Source: Bacteroidota bacterium (GTDB lineage: Bacteria; Bacteroidota; Bacteroidia; Bacteroidales; Paludibacteraceae). From it: DNA of 64,000 bases. Both the position numbers and the translations under genes were made by a program. Where the stretch lies: assembly GCA_023391625.1 (NCBI GenBank), contig JAEWAN010000006.1, positions 747,606-811,605 of the forward strand, given 5' to 3'. Below the pieces are notes generated by a model. It was not told the origin of the DNA. It made no database searches and was given only the letters and a program-made list of their open reading frames with translations. Position 1 is the stretch's first letter. Each line of letters opens with the position of its first letter. Of this stretch, positions 18,398 through 27,372 are shown in pieces.

Positions 18398-18487
18398 ATG
18401 CCAAGCGGTAAAAAAAGAAAAAGACATAAAATGTCTACGCACAAGCGTAAAAAAAGACTAAGAAAAAACAGACACAAAAAGAAATAA
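18398..18487 (+). CDS. 29-residue COX24/AURKAIP1-like basic protein
   Basis: The reading frame from ATG 18398 to TAA 18485-18487 encodes MPSGKKRKRHKMSTHKRKKR and nine more residues (LRKNRHKKK). About two thirds of residues are Lys, Arg or His. It matches the short AURKAIP1/COX24-domain proteins conserved in Bacteroidetes; the mitochondrial relative mS38 is a small-subunit ribosomal protein, so a ribosomal role is likely by homology. It lies between HU and RNase G and is followed by a terminator. Confidence 0.85.
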   Translation: MPSGKKRKRHKMSTHKRKKRLRKNRHKKK

Positions 18488-18522
18488 GTCTTTCGTTGGT
18501 CTTTCGTTTTTTAGTAAAGTCC

Positions 18523-18577
18523 AAAAAAACAAACTTAAATAGCGGACAACCGAGGCTTTTAAGTTTGTTTTTTTATA
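18523..18577 (+). terminator. Intrinsic terminator after the 29-aa gene
   Basis: A 17-bp stem (18523-18539 with 18558-18574, core ACAAACTTAAA / TTTAAGTTTGT) has an 18-nt loop and a run of T at the 3' side. The A-tract/T-tract ends extend the pairing. Confidence 0.82.
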
Positions 18578-18659
18578 GATGAAATGTATTTACGGCAATT
18601 GATGGCGATTAATTGCCAAAGTTCTTTAAAAATTAAAATCACATAATCAAAAAAGTAAA

Positions 18660-20234
18660 GTGAACAGCGAATTAGTAGTAGATGTAAAACCATCTGAAGT
18701 CTCTATCGCGCTGCTTGAAAACAAAAAACTTGTAGAGCTCCATCAGGAAGGTCGTGAAGAACTTTTTGCTGTGGGAAACATCTACATGGGGAGGGTGAAA
18801 AAAATAATGCCCGGGTTGAATGCAGCATTTGTAGATGTGGGCTATGAAAAAGACGCTTTTCTGCACTATCTTGATTTAGGTTCTAATTTTAACACCCTTG
18901 CACAATTTACAAAACAGGCTTTGAGTGACCGGAAGAAACAGCCTGTTGTGCAAAAAACAAAATTACTCCCGGAAATAGATAAAAACGGACTGATTGGGGA
19001 TGTGCTTCAAACCGGACAGGAAATACTGGTTCAGGTAGCTAAGGAGCCTATATCTACAAAAGGTCCGCGGTTAACAGCTGAGATTTCTATTGCCGGCCGC
19101 TTTTTGGTATTGATTCCGTTTGCGGATAAAGTTTCAATTTCACAAAAAATAAAAAGTGAAGAAGAACGTGTCCGTCTGAAACAGTTAATACAAAGTATTA
19201 AACCCAAAGGATTTGGTGTTATAGCCCGTACGGTAGCTGAAGATAAAAAAGTAGCAGAGCTGGATAACGAGCTGAAAACATTGGTAGAACGATGGGAAGA
19301 AGCAGTGGCCAAAGTGCAGCAGTCTCAGGGAGTTAGTCTTATTTTGGAAGAAATGGGTCGCACGGTGGGGATTATCCGTGATTTATTTAATCCTAATTTC
19401 AAATGCATACATATAAATAACCCGGATGTTTTTGCTGAGGTTAGAAGTTATGTAAAACTGATAGCTCCGGATCAGAAGAATATTGTGCAGCTATATGATG
19501 ATGAAATTCCGATTTTTGATAGCTTCGGAATTACAAAGCAGATAAAATCATCATTAGGAAAAACAGTTTCTTTTAAGAGTGGAGCATATTTAATTATTGA
19601 ACATACCGAAGCTTTGCACGTGATAGATGTGAATAGCGGCAATCGCTCCAAAGCCGGTAATGGTCAGGAAGAAAATGCATATGAAGTGAATTTGGCTGCG
19701 GCAGAAGAAATAGCCCGGCAACTTCGTTTGCGTGACATGGGCGGCATAATAGTCATCGACTTCATCGACATGCATGAAGGGGAAAACCGTCAGAATCTGT
19801 ACGAGAAGATGCGTGAATTTATGGCTAATGACAGGGCCAAGCACAATATACTTCCGCTGAGTAAATTCGGGTTGATGCAAATGACACGTCAGCGTGTCCG
19901 TCCGGCAATAGATATTGATCTTGACGAAAAATGTCCTACTTGTAATGGCAAGGGTACTATTGTACCTTCTATTCTGTTTACGGATCAGTTGGAGCGCAAG
20001 ATTGAATATCTGGTAAAAGATTTAAAAGTCAAAGATTTTGTTTTGTATGTTCATCCTTATGTTTATGCTTATATAGACAAAGGATTCAATTCTATTAAAC
20101 GCCGTTGGAAAAGAGGCTTTGGTAGAGGCTGTAAGGTAATTCCTTCAGAGCAAATGGGATTTTTACAATACAAATTTTATGACAAAAAGGGTGTTGAAAT
20201 AGACCTGCAAGAAGAAATAGAAAAGATTTCTTAA
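18660..20234 (+). CDS. rng: Ribonuclease G/E
   Basis: Endoribonuclease for rRNA maturation and mRNA decay. The 524-residue product starts at GTG with NSELVVDVKPSEVSIALLEN. It contains an S1 RNA-binding domain (about 35-130, VGNIYMGRVKKIMPGLNAAFVDVG), the 5'-sensor region, a DNase I-like catalytic part with the metal-binding DFIDMHEGENR, and the zinc-link CPTCNGKG. It has the short RNase G length, without the degradosome tail of E. coli RNase E. It follows the ribosomal-like 29-aa gene but after a terminator. Confidence 0.95.
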   Translation: MNSELVVDVKPSEVSIALLENKKLVELHQEGREELFAVGNIYMGRVKKIMPGLNAAFVDVGYEKDAFLHYLDLGSNFNTLAQFTKQALSDRKKQPVVQKTKLLPEIDKNGLIGDVLQTGQEILVQVAKEPISTKGPRLTAEISIAGRFLVLIPFADKVSISQKIKSEEERVRLKQLIQSIKPKGFGVIARTVAEDKKVAELDNELKTLVERWEEAVAKVQQSQGVSLILEEMGRTVGIIRDLFNPNFKCIHINNPDVFAEVRSYVKLIAPDQKNIVQLYDDEIPIFDSFGITKQIKSSLGKTVSFKSGAYLIIEHTEALHVIDVNSGNRSKAGNGQEENAYEVNLAAAEEIARQLRLRDMGGIIVIDFIDMHEGENRQNLYEKMREFMANDRAKHNILPLSKFGLMQMTRQRVRPAIDIDLDEKCPTCNGKGTIVPSILFTDQLERKIEYLVKDLKVKDFVLYVHPYVYAYIDKGFNSIKRRWKRGFGRGCKVIPSEQMGFLQYKFYDKKGVEIDLQEEIEKIS

Positions 20235-20240
20235 ACGATT

Positions 20241-20282
20241 AAAACAGGAAGGCAATTATACAATTGCCTTCCTGTTTTTTTT
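20241..20282 (+). terminator. Intrinsic terminator of rng
   Basis: A perfect 17-bp stem (20241-20257 with 20262-20278) with a 4-nt loop ends in eight T residues. Confidence 0.93.
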
Positions 20283-20397
20283 GTTAGGTATATTTTTCCT
20301 GTTTTTTTATAGTCCGCATAAACAAAATATGTTTTCTTTTGTTTACATAATATAAAAGAATTTAATACGGCATATTGTAAACTTAAATAATTGAAAC

Positions 20398-21330
20398 ATG
20401 AAATTAAAAATTACTCTGTTGGCATTCTTATTGTGCGGAATAGGATTTTTACAAGCTCAGATTAATGAGGTGGATAAGGTGGAAAGCAGCCTTACCATGG
20501 ATATAGTTGATACGATTCCTAATGGATGGCGTTTCGGAGGTGTGACAAGCCTTAACTTTTCTCAGTTGTATCTGAGCAATTGGGCTGCGGGGGGACTTAG
20601 TTCCATTTCTCTAAATGGTTTGGGAAGCGCTTTTGCTTCATATAAAAAAGGCTCTTTTATCTGGGATAACACATTGGACGTGGGCTATGGTTTTGTGAGG
20701 CAACCGGAAGATAAAATAAAGTTTAAGAAAACGGACGACCGCTTTGAGCTTAACTCTAAAGTGGGTTATAAGGCTTTTTCTAATTTTTATTATTCCGGAT
20801 TGGTTAACTTTAAGACCCAGTTTGATAAAGGGTATGATTATAAAGCAGAACCAGCAGCGGACGGTTCGTTGCCTAATATATCCGATTTTCTTGCTCCTGC
20901 TTATCTGACGGCAGCTTTGGGTTTAAGCTATCAGCCTAATGATTATTTCAATGTGCTTTTAGCGCCAGTAACAGGAAGGATGACAATAGTCACTGTAGAT
21001 TCTCTACGTCCGGTGTTCAGCGTTGATCCGGATAAATCTACCCGCACTGAGTTTGGAGGATATGTGCGTGCTGTATTTTCTAAGAATGATTTTAAACCTG
21101 CGTGGCTTCGTAATATCACCTTGACATCTAAGTTGGATTTGTTTACCAATTATTTGGAAGAACCTAATATCGACGTAAACTGGGAAGTTCTGATTGCGAT
21201 GAAAATAAACCGCTTCTTGTCTGTCAATATTAGTACGCATTTGATTTACGATGAGGACATCATATTGCCGGATGAAGGTAAGGTGCAATTTAAGGAGTTA
21301 CTGGGGGTTGGATTATCATATAATTTCTGA
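20398..21330 (+). CDS. DUF3078 outer-membrane-type protein
   Basis: A 310-residue secreted protein with a signal peptide (MKLKITLLAFLLCGIGFLQAQ, cleavage probably after Ala-Gln). The family hallmark NFSQLYLSNWAAGG appears at about 55-68. Alternating amphipathic strands ending in an aromatic residue (GVGLSYNF) suggest an outer-membrane beta-barrel. DUF3078 is common in Bacteroidetes and has no defined function. The gene is monocistronic, with terminators on both sides. Confidence 0.88.
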   Translation: MKLKITLLAFLLCGIGFLQAQINEVDKVESSLTMDIVDTIPNGWRFGGVTSLNFSQLYLSNWAAGGLSSISLNGLGSAFASYKKGSFIWDNTLDVGYGFVRQPEDKIKFKKTDDRFELNSKVGYKAFSNFYYSGLVNFKTQFDKGYDYKAEPAADGSLPNISDFLAPAYLTAALGLSYQPNDYFNVLLAPVTGRMTIVTVDSLRPVFSVDPDKSTRTEFGGYVRAVFSKNDFKPAWLRNITLTSKLDLFTNYLEEPNIDVNWEVLIAMKINRFLSVNISTHLIYDEDIILPDEGKVQFKELLGVGLSYNF

Positions 21331-21356
21331 TGATAAATTCATATCAAGTATAGTAG

Positions 21357-21386
21357 AAGGGACAGATTTGCATCTGTCCCTTTTTT
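21357..21386 (+). terminator. Intrinsic terminator after the DUF3078 gene
   Basis: A 10-bp stem AAGGGACAGA / TCTGTCCCTT (21357-21366 and 21373-21382) has a 6-nt loop and T6. Confidence 0.9.
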
Positions 21387-21455
21387 GATGAAAAAAACCT
21401 GGATTGAATTCTTAATAAATGAAAAGGATGTACGTATAATACCATCAAAAAATAC

Positions 21456-21463
21456 TATCTTTG
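21456..21463 (+). promoter_or_regulatory. Candidate -7 element of secA
   Basis: TATCTTTG matches TAnnTTTG and sits 102 bp before the secA ATG, giving a leader of about 95 nt. I see no known riboswitch or secM-like ORF in that leader. Confidence 0.55.
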
Positions 21464-21565
21464 CCAAGTTTCCTAAGCCCCTAAACATGAAACGGGTATC
21501 TTTAAGTAGGATGTCCGGGGTAGGTTTTATAATTTAAAATGTAAATTAATTAATTAAAATATATC

Positions 21566-24500
21566 ATGGGATTAAATGATGTCTTAAGTAAGCTTTTTGG
21601 AAATAAAGCCCAACGCGATTTGAAAGAAATCGAGCCGTATGTTGAAAGAATAAAAAAAGAATATGTTGAAATAGAAAAACTGAGTAATGATGAATTGCGT
21701 AATCGTACGGAATCCTTAAAAAAACAGATACAGGATTTTGTGGCTCCGGAGAAAACGCGTATCGAGGAATTAAAAAGCAGTATTGAAGAGACTGAAATTA
21801 ATCAGAGGGAAAAAATTTATGATGAGATAGATAAGCTGGAGAAAGAAATTACGGCAAAATATGAAAAAGTGCTTGATGAAATACTTCCTGTTGCTTTTTC
21901 TATTGTGAAAGATACGGCCCGTCGTTTTACGGAAAACAATGAAATTGTGGTAACGGCAAATGATTTTGACCGCGAATTGGCTACAAAACATGATTTTGTT
22001 ACTATAGAAGGAGATAAGGCCCACTATAAAAACGAATGGACAGCCGGAGGCAACCTTACCAAATGGGAAATGGTGCATTATGATGTGCAGTTGTTCGGAG
22101 GGGTTGTGCTGCATAAAGGAAAGATTGCAGAAATGGCTACAGGTGAAGGAAAAACGTTGGTTGCTACTTTGCCTGTCTTTTTGAATGCACTGACCCATAA
22201 CGGGGTACATGTGGTAACGGTGAACGATTATCTGGCAAAACGTGACTCCGAATGGATGGGGCCTTTGTATATGTTCCATGGTTTAAGTGTAGATTGTATT
22301 GACAAGCACCGTCCTAACTCCGAAGAGCGCCGTCAGGCTTATATGGCCGATATTACTTTCGGTACAAACAATGAATTCGGTTTTGACTATTTGAGGGACA
22401 ATATGGCTGTTAGCCCGCTGGATCTTGTACAGCGAAAACATAATTATGCCATTGTCGATGAGGTGGACTCCGTATTGATAGACGATGCACGTACCCCATT
22501 GATTATTTCAGGTCCTGTTCCTAAAGGCGATGACCAGCTTTTTGAAGAATTACGCCCAAGGGTTGAACGTTTGGTAAGTGCACAGAAAAAATTAACGACC
22601 GAATATTTGGCGGAAGCCCGTGCGCTGTTGAAATCAGAAGATGAAAAGCAACGGGAAGAAGGTGCTTTGGCTTTGTTCCGCTCCTATAAAGGTATGCCTA
22701 AAAACAAGCCGCTTATTAAGTATCTGAGTGAGCAGGGCATACGTGCAGCATTGTTGAAGACAGAGGAGTTCTATATGCAGGAAAACAACCGGAATATGCA
22801 TATAGCAACCGATCCTTTATATTTTGTTATTGATGAAAAGAATAACTCTATAGAGTTGACGGATAAAGGTATCGACCTGATTACCGAGAGTGCTGATGAC
22901 CCTTTGTTGTTTGTGTTGCCGGATGTCGGTAGCGAGATAGCAGAGATGGAGAAAGATAACTCACTTTCCAAAGAGGAAAAGCAAGCCCGTAAGGATGATA
23001 TCCTGCAGAACTACGCTGTAAAGTCAGAGCGTGTACATACCATCAATCAGTTATTAAAAGCTTATACCCTTTTTGAAAAGGATATCGAGTATGTAGTGTT
23101 GGATAATAAGGTGAAAATTGTAGACGAACAGACCGGACGTATTATGGAAGGTCGTCGTTATTCCGATGGCTTGCACCAGGCTATTGAAGCGAAAGAACGT
23201 GTTACGGTAGAAGCCGCTACTCAAACATTTGCCACAATCACGCTTCAGAACTACTTCCGTATGTACAATAAGCTTTCAGGAATGACTGGTACGGCAGAAA
23301 CGGAAGCCGGTGAATTCTGGGATATTTATAAATTGGATGTTGTTGTTATCCCTACGAATCGTCCGATAGCCCGTAATGATATGGAAGACCGGGTGTATAA
23401 GACAAAACGTGAAAAATATACGGCAGTTATCGAAGAAGTTGTTCAGTTGACGGAAGCCGGTCGTCCGGTGTTGGTCGGTACGACTTCGGTTGAAATTTCT
23501 GAGTTGTTAAGCCGTATGTTGACCGGGCGTAAGATAAAACACAATGTATTGAATGCGAAGTTGCACCAGCGTGAAGCGGATATTGTGGCTGAGGCCGGAC
23601 AGAAAAGTACGGTAACTATTGCTACCAATATGGCGGGTCGTGGTACCGACATTAAATTGAGTCCGGAAGTTAAAGCTGCCGGAGGTTTGGCTATTATTGG
23701 TACGGAACGTCATGAAAGCCGTCGTGTGGACCGTCAGTTGCGTGGTCGTGCCGGACGTCAGGGAGACCCGGGGTCATCTGTGTTCTATGTGTCGCTGGAA
23801 GATGATTTGATGCGTTTGTTCGGATCGGAACGTATTTCCGGTGTAATGGATAAGTTAGGATTTAACGAAGGGGAAATGATTGAGCACTCTATGATTTCCA
23901 AATCAATAGAACGGGCTCAAAAGAAGGTGGAAGAAAATAACTTCGGTATCCGTAAACGTTTGCTGGAATATGATGATGTGATGAACTCACAACGTGAAGT
24001 GGTTTATTCTAAACGTCGTCACGCCCTGATGGGCGAACGTATTGGTGTAGATATAACCAATATGATATATGATACGGCGGAAAGCGTGGTGGAAAGTGCG
24101 CGTGAGGTTGAAGACTATGAATTCCTGCAGGAAGAGATGTTGAGGGTTTTTGCAATGGATGTTCCTTTCGCAGAAGATGACTTCCGTTCTAAGAAAGTGG
24201 CGCAGCAGGTGGACATAATTGCAGAAAATGCTATTGAAGGCTTTAAACGTAAAATGGATAAATTGGCTGCAGTGGCATATCCGGTGATAAAACAAGTGTA
24301 TGAAACTCGCGGACAGCAATATGAAAATATCCTGATTCCTATTACAGACGGTAAACGCGTTTATAACGTATCGGTTAATCTGGAAACAGCATACAAAACG
24401 GAAGCAAAAGAAATTATTAAATCTTTTGAAAAGCAAACTATTCTGTATGTGGTTGATGATGAGTGGAAAGAACATTTGCGCCAGTTGGACGAATTGCGTA

Positions 24501-24865
24501 ATTCCGTCCAGAACGCAAGTTATGAACAAAAAGATCCATTGTTGATTTATAAGTTGGAATCTTTCGGCTTATTCAAAAAAATGATGGATTCAATGAATCG
24601 TAAAGTTGTTTCTATTTTGATGCGTGGACAAATTCCGGTTCGTGAACCGGAACAAGTTCGGGAAGCTCATCAGGAACGTCGTCATGATTACAGTAAATAC
24701 CGCACTCAGAAAGATGATGCGCAGCAAAGCGATCCGACTAAACAGGATACACGCGAACCTCAGCGTCCGGAGCCTATGGTACGTCAGGAAAAGAAAGTGG
24801 GACGCAATGACCCATGTCCTTGCGGAAGTGGAAAGAAATATAAAAACTGCCACGGTGCTATGTAA
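21566..24865 (+). CDS. secA: Preprotein translocase ATPase SecA
   Basis: Motor of Sec-dependent export. The 1099-residue protein has Walker A MATGEGKT (about 192), the DEVDSVLIDDAR Walker B region, the GMTGTAETEAGEF segment, and helicase-like motifs TNMAGRGTDI and GRAGRQGDPG. It ends with the zinc-binding CxCx8CH motif in NDPCPCGSGKKYKNCHG, used for SecB/lipid contact. It is about 200 residues longer than E. coli SecA because of insertions typical of Bacteroidetes, notably in the region around 330-480. The lgt gene follows 42 bp downstream. Confidence 0.98.
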   Translation: MGLNDVLSKLFGNKAQRDLKEIEPYVERIKKEYVEIEKLSNDELRNRTESLKKQIQDFVAPEKTRIEELKSSIEETEINQREKIYDEIDKLEKEITAKYEKVLDEILPVAFSIVKDTARRFTENNEIVVTANDFDRELATKHDFVTIEGDKAHYKNEWTAGGNLTKWEMVHYDVQLFGGVVLHKGKIAEMATGEGKTLVATLPVFLNALTHNGVHVVTVNDYLAKRDSEWMGPLYMFHGLSVDCIDKHRPNSEERRQAYMADITFGTNNEFGFDYLRDNMAVSPLDLVQRKHNYAIVDEVDSVLIDDARTPLIISGPVPKGDDQLFEELRPRVERLVSAQKKLTTEYLAEARALLKSEDEKQREEGALALFRSYKGMPKNKPLIKYLSEQGIRAALLKTEEFYMQENNRNMHIATDPLYFVIDEKNNSIELTDKGIDLITESADDPLLFVLPDVGSEIAEMEKDNSLSKEEKQARKDDILQNYAVKSERVHTINQLLKAYTLFEKDIEYVVLDNKVKIVDEQTGRIMEGRRYSDGLHQAIEAKERVTVEAATQTFATITLQNYFRMYNKLSGMTGTAETEAGEFWDIYKLDVVVIPTNRPIARNDMEDRVYKTKREKYTAVIEEVVQLTEAGRPVLVGTTSVEISELLSRMLTGRKIKHNVLNAKLHQREADIVAEAGQKSTVTIATNMAGRGTDIKLSPEVKAAGGLAIIGTERHESRRVDRQLRGRAGRQGDPGSSVFYVSLEDDLMRLFGSERISGVMDKLGFNEGEMIEHSMISKSIERAQKKVEENNFGIRKRLLEYDDVMNSQREVVYSKRRHALMGERIGVDITNMIYDTAESVVESAREVEDYEFLQEEMLRVFAMDVPFAEDDFRSKKVAQQVDIIAENAIEGFKRKMDKLAAVAYPVIKQVYETRGQQYENILIPITDGKRVYNVSVNLETAYKTEAKEIIKSFEKQTILYVVDDEWKEHLRQLDELRNSVQNASYEQKDPLLIYKLESFGLFKKMMDSMNRKVVSILMRGQIPVREPEQVREAHQERRHDYSKYRTQKDDAQQSDPTKQDTREPQRPEPMVRQEKKVGRNDPCPCGSGKKYKNCHGAM

Positions 24866-24907
24866 TTGTGCATTCGAATTTGAGGAATAACAGAAATCTG
24901 ATATAGT

Positions 24908-25756
24908 ATGCTGAATTATATAGTATGGAATGTTGATCCGGTCTTGTTTCATCTAGGCCCGTTGGAAGTTCGTTGGTATGGTTTGATGTGGGCTTTGGCT
25001 ATCCTGGTGGCCTGGGAAGTTGTCCGGAAGATTTTTAAAAATGAAAAATGTCCGGACGATTGGGCTGATAAACTTTTTATCTATGGTACTGTAGGCCTGA
25101 TTGTAGGAGCTCGTTTGGGACACTGTCTTTTTTATGAGTGGCATTTACTGCCGGAACCTGTTCATTTTCTGGGAATCACATTCCGCTATGGAAACTTTTA
25201 TCTTTCACACCCCTGGGAAATGCTTTATATCTGGCAGGGGGGACTTGCCAGTCATGGAGGTGCCATTGGTCTGCTTATTGCCATGTATTTGTATAATAAA
25301 AAGGTTACCCATAAGGGGTATTTGTGGATATTAGATCGTTTGGTGATAGGTGTCGCCATAGGTGGGGCATTTATTCGTTTTGGCAATTTGATGAATTCGG
25401 AAATATATGGCGGGCCTACTTCGTTGCCTTGGGGATTTGTCTTTTTACGGGCAGGTGAGGTTGCTCCCATGCACCCTACCCAAATCTATGAGATACTATA
25501 TTGCCTGGTTACATTTGCAGTGATCTGGTATATGTATTGGAAGAAAAAAGCTTACAAAAAATCGGGTTTGATATTCGGAGTTTTCTTATTAGGTATTTTT
25601 GGTACTCGTTTTTTATTAGAGTTTATAAAGTTGAATCAGGAAACTTTTGAAGACTTTATGCTGCTGAATATGGGGCAGTGGCTCAGCGTTCCGTTTATTA
25701 TCTGGGGTATCTGGCTGATTGTCCGTGCTGTCAGAAATAAGTCAGTACAAAATTAG
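24908..25756 (+). CDS. lgt: Prolipoprotein diacylglyceryl transferase
   Basis: First enzyme of lipoprotein maturation: transfers diacylglycerol from phosphatidylglycerol to the lipobox Cys. The 282-residue membrane protein has about seven hydrophobic segments, the ARLGHCLFYEW segment, the GGLASHGGAIG motif, the signature region RFGNLMNSEIYG and the C-side HPTQIYE. It follows secA closely and may share its transcript. A hairpin separates it from the PAP2 gene. Confidence 0.96.
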   Translation: MLNYIVWNVDPVLFHLGPLEVRWYGLMWALAILVAWEVVRKIFKNEKCPDDWADKLFIYGTVGLIVGARLGHCLFYEWHLLPEPVHFLGITFRYGNFYLSHPWEMLYIWQGGLASHGGAIGLLIAMYLYNKKVTHKGYLWILDRLVIGVAIGGAFIRFGNLMNSEIYGGPTSLPWGFVFLRAGEVAPMHPTQIYEILYCLVTFAVIWYMYWKKKAYKKSGLIFGVFLLGIFGTRFLLEFIKLNQETFEDFMLLNMGQWLSVPFIIWGIWLIVRAVRNKSVQN

Positions 25757-25801
25757 GAGGGTAAATAATTTCGGTTTTTTCTTAAATACAATAATATCAA
25801 C

Positions 25802-25841
25802 AAATGCTTCATCCTGTTTTTAAACAGGATGAAGCATTTTA
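25802..25841 (+). terminator. Hairpin after lgt
   Basis: A perfect 18-bp inverted repeat (25802-25819 with 25822-25839, core GCTTCATCCTG) with a 2-nt loop and a T-rich 3' arm. It lies inside a possible upstream extension of the PAP2 reading frame and argues against that extension. Confidence 0.8.
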
Positions 25842-25857
25842 TAGAATTTATAAATTA

Positions 25858-26628
25858 ATGAGGTTATATGTCTTTCTATTATGTGTTTGGATGATTCATT
25901 TCTGTGCCTGGGGGCAAAATGATTCTGTGGTGAGGAAGCCGAGGCAGATGGAGTGTTATAAACATTCTTATCTAAAGGAAAGTATTGCTCCTGTTAGTCT
26001 GGCTGCCGGAAGTTTGATTATTCTGGCGGTTCCGAATCTGAAAGAGAGTATTCAGGATAAAATGAATTGGAATGATGACCTGAAACCTGGATATATCAAT
26101 ATGGGCGACGATTATATCCGCTATCTTCCTACAGCTGCCGTTTATTTGTTGAGCGATGTATTGGCAGATTATGGTTTTCGTCCGAAACATAATTTCTTTG
26201 AGCGTACCGGATTGATTGCAGTGTCCTATGTGTTTAATGATTTTGTGGTACATAATACGAAGAAGCTTACCAAATCGTCCCGTCCGGGACGCGATCCTGC
26301 AAATCAGGATTATTCCTTTCCTTCACAGCATACGGCTATGGCTTTTGTCGGAGCTACTGTTTTGCATAAAGAATTGGGGCATATCAGTCCGTGGATTTCG
26401 GTTGCAGGGTATGCAGTAGCCAGCTATGTGGGCTATTCCCGTATTGCACGTAATCGTCACTGGTCCAGCGATGTGCTGATGGGTGCAGCCATAGGCATAT
26501 TGACAACCAATATTACTTATTGGGCATATGATGGGTTGAAATGTTTGGTCATAAAGAAGAAAGAGTTGTCCGTTACTCCCTATATGGGAATTGAAGATGC
26601 CGGTGTATATGTGACTTATAACTTTTAA
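25858..26628 (+). CDS. PAP2-family membrane phosphatase
   Basis: A 256-residue lipid phosphatase-like protein. It starts MRLYVFLLCVWMIHFCAWGQ, a signal peptide; the upstream ATG at 25804 would place the lgt terminator inside the gene. The three PAP2 signatures are present: KLTKSSRPGR (KxxxxxxRP), FPSQHTAM (PSxH) and SRIARNRHWSSD (SRxxxxxHxxxD). Possible substrates are undecaprenyl pyrophosphate, lipid A phosphates or phosphatidic acid. The C-terminus (GVYVTYNF) ends in an aromatic residue. Confidence 0.9.
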   Translation: MRLYVFLLCVWMIHFCAWGQNDSVVRKPRQMECYKHSYLKESIAPVSLAAGSLIILAVPNLKESIQDKMNWNDDLKPGYINMGDDYIRYLPTAAVYLLSDVLADYGFRPKHNFFERTGLIAVSYVFNDFVVHNTKKLTKSSRPGRDPANQDYSFPSQHTAMAFVGATVLHKELGHISPWISVAGYAVASYVGYSRIARNRHWSSDVLMGAAIGILTTNITYWAYDGLKCLVIKKKELSVTPYMGIEDAGVYVTYNF

Positions 26629-26635
26629 AAAAGCA

Positions 26636-26661
26636 AAAACCCGGATACAAATCCGGGTTTT
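26636..26661. terminator. Bidirectional terminator between PAP2 and sigma-factor genes
   Basis: An 11-bp stem AAAACCCGGAT / ATCCGGGTTTT has a 4-nt loop (26647-26650). The A/T flanks make it usable from both convergent genes. Confidence 0.88.
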
Positions 26662-26678
26662 GTTTATAGAAAAATATT

Positions 26679-27188
26679 TTAGTAACGATAATCTTTGAGT
26701 TGTTCCTGGAGCTTTTTTCTAGCCAGAAAAATTCTGCTTTTTACTGTTCCAATAGGAAGGTTCATGGTTTGAGCTATTTCCTCATACTTGAATCCCTGAA
26801 TATGCATTGAAAAAGGAATCCGGTATTCGTCAGGAAACGCATCAATACTATTTGAAATTTCTCCTATTGCGTAAGAACCTTCAGGACTGTCAAAACCGGA
26901 GTTTTGAGGTAAATTCAGAAGGTGAAAATCTTCCGTCTTGTCAATGATGGTTTGGTTACGAACAATTTTTCTATAATTGTTGATGAAAATATTCTTCATT
27001 ATAGTTAGAACCCAGCCTTTGAAATTGACATTCTCTGTGAATTTTTCCTGGTTGTCCAGTACTTTCAGAGTGGTGTCTTGAAGCAAATCTTCCGCATCAT
27101 CACGGTTTAATGTTAGTGAATAAGCGAAATTACGCATGTTACCTTGCAAAGACAGCAATTGACTTTCTATTTTTTCATTCTTTTCCAT
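26679..27188 (-). CDS. ECF-type RNA polymerase sigma factor
   Basis: A 169-residue sigma-70 family factor with only regions 2 and 4. Region 2 contains DAEDLLQDTTLKVLDN and the -10-melting GWVLTIMKNIFINNYRK. Region 4 has YEEIAQTMNLPIGTVKSRIF, a helix-turn-helix. No anti-sigma gene is adjacent. Similar lone ECF factors in Bacteroidales act in stress responses; the regulon cannot be told from here. Confidence 0.93.
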   Translation of the reverse strand: MEKNEKIESQLLSLQGNMRNFAYSLTLNRDDAEDLLQDTTLKVLDNQEKFTENVNFKGWVLTIMKNIFINNYRKIVRNQTIIDKTEDFHLLNLPQNSGFDSPEGSYAIGEISNSIDAFPDEYRIPFSMHIQGFKYEEIAQTMNLPIGTVKSRIFLARKKLQEQLKDYRY

Positions 27189-27318
27189 AATAAATAAAGT
27201 TTAGTGGGTTGGGTTTAGTACTTATTTTTTCTTACACCACTAAGTCAAAATAAGTTTCCTCAACATTCCTATACCGAAAAAGAACAGCTGGTCTATTATA
27301 ATAAATAAACTTTCCCTA

Positions 27319-27326
27319 CAAAGATA
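27319..27326 (-). promoter_or_regulatory. Candidate -7 element of the ECF sigma gene
   Basis: The minus strand reads TATCTTTG 131 bp upstream of the sigma start. It lies back to back with the nfeD element at 27349, so the divergent promoters overlap. Confidence 0.45.
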
Positions 27327-27348
27327 GTAAATATTTTAAAAACATTTC

Positions 27349-27356
27349 TATATTTG
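27349..27356 (+). promoter_or_regulatory. Candidate -7 element of the NfeD gene
   Basis: TATATTTG lies 16 bp before the ATG, which would give a very short leader of about ten bases. Confidence 0.45.
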
Positions 27357-27372
27357 TAAGAAAATCAGCTGA

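Noticed and set aside
21464..21565. Possible regulatory leader (SecM-like) before secA
   Set aside because: The leader of about 95 nt has no arrest-peptide frame and only weak pairing; a secM-type system is not supported.
21770..22279. 169-codon frame antisense to secA
   Set aside because: Shadow of secA, dominated by Phe, His and Cys with no family resemblance.
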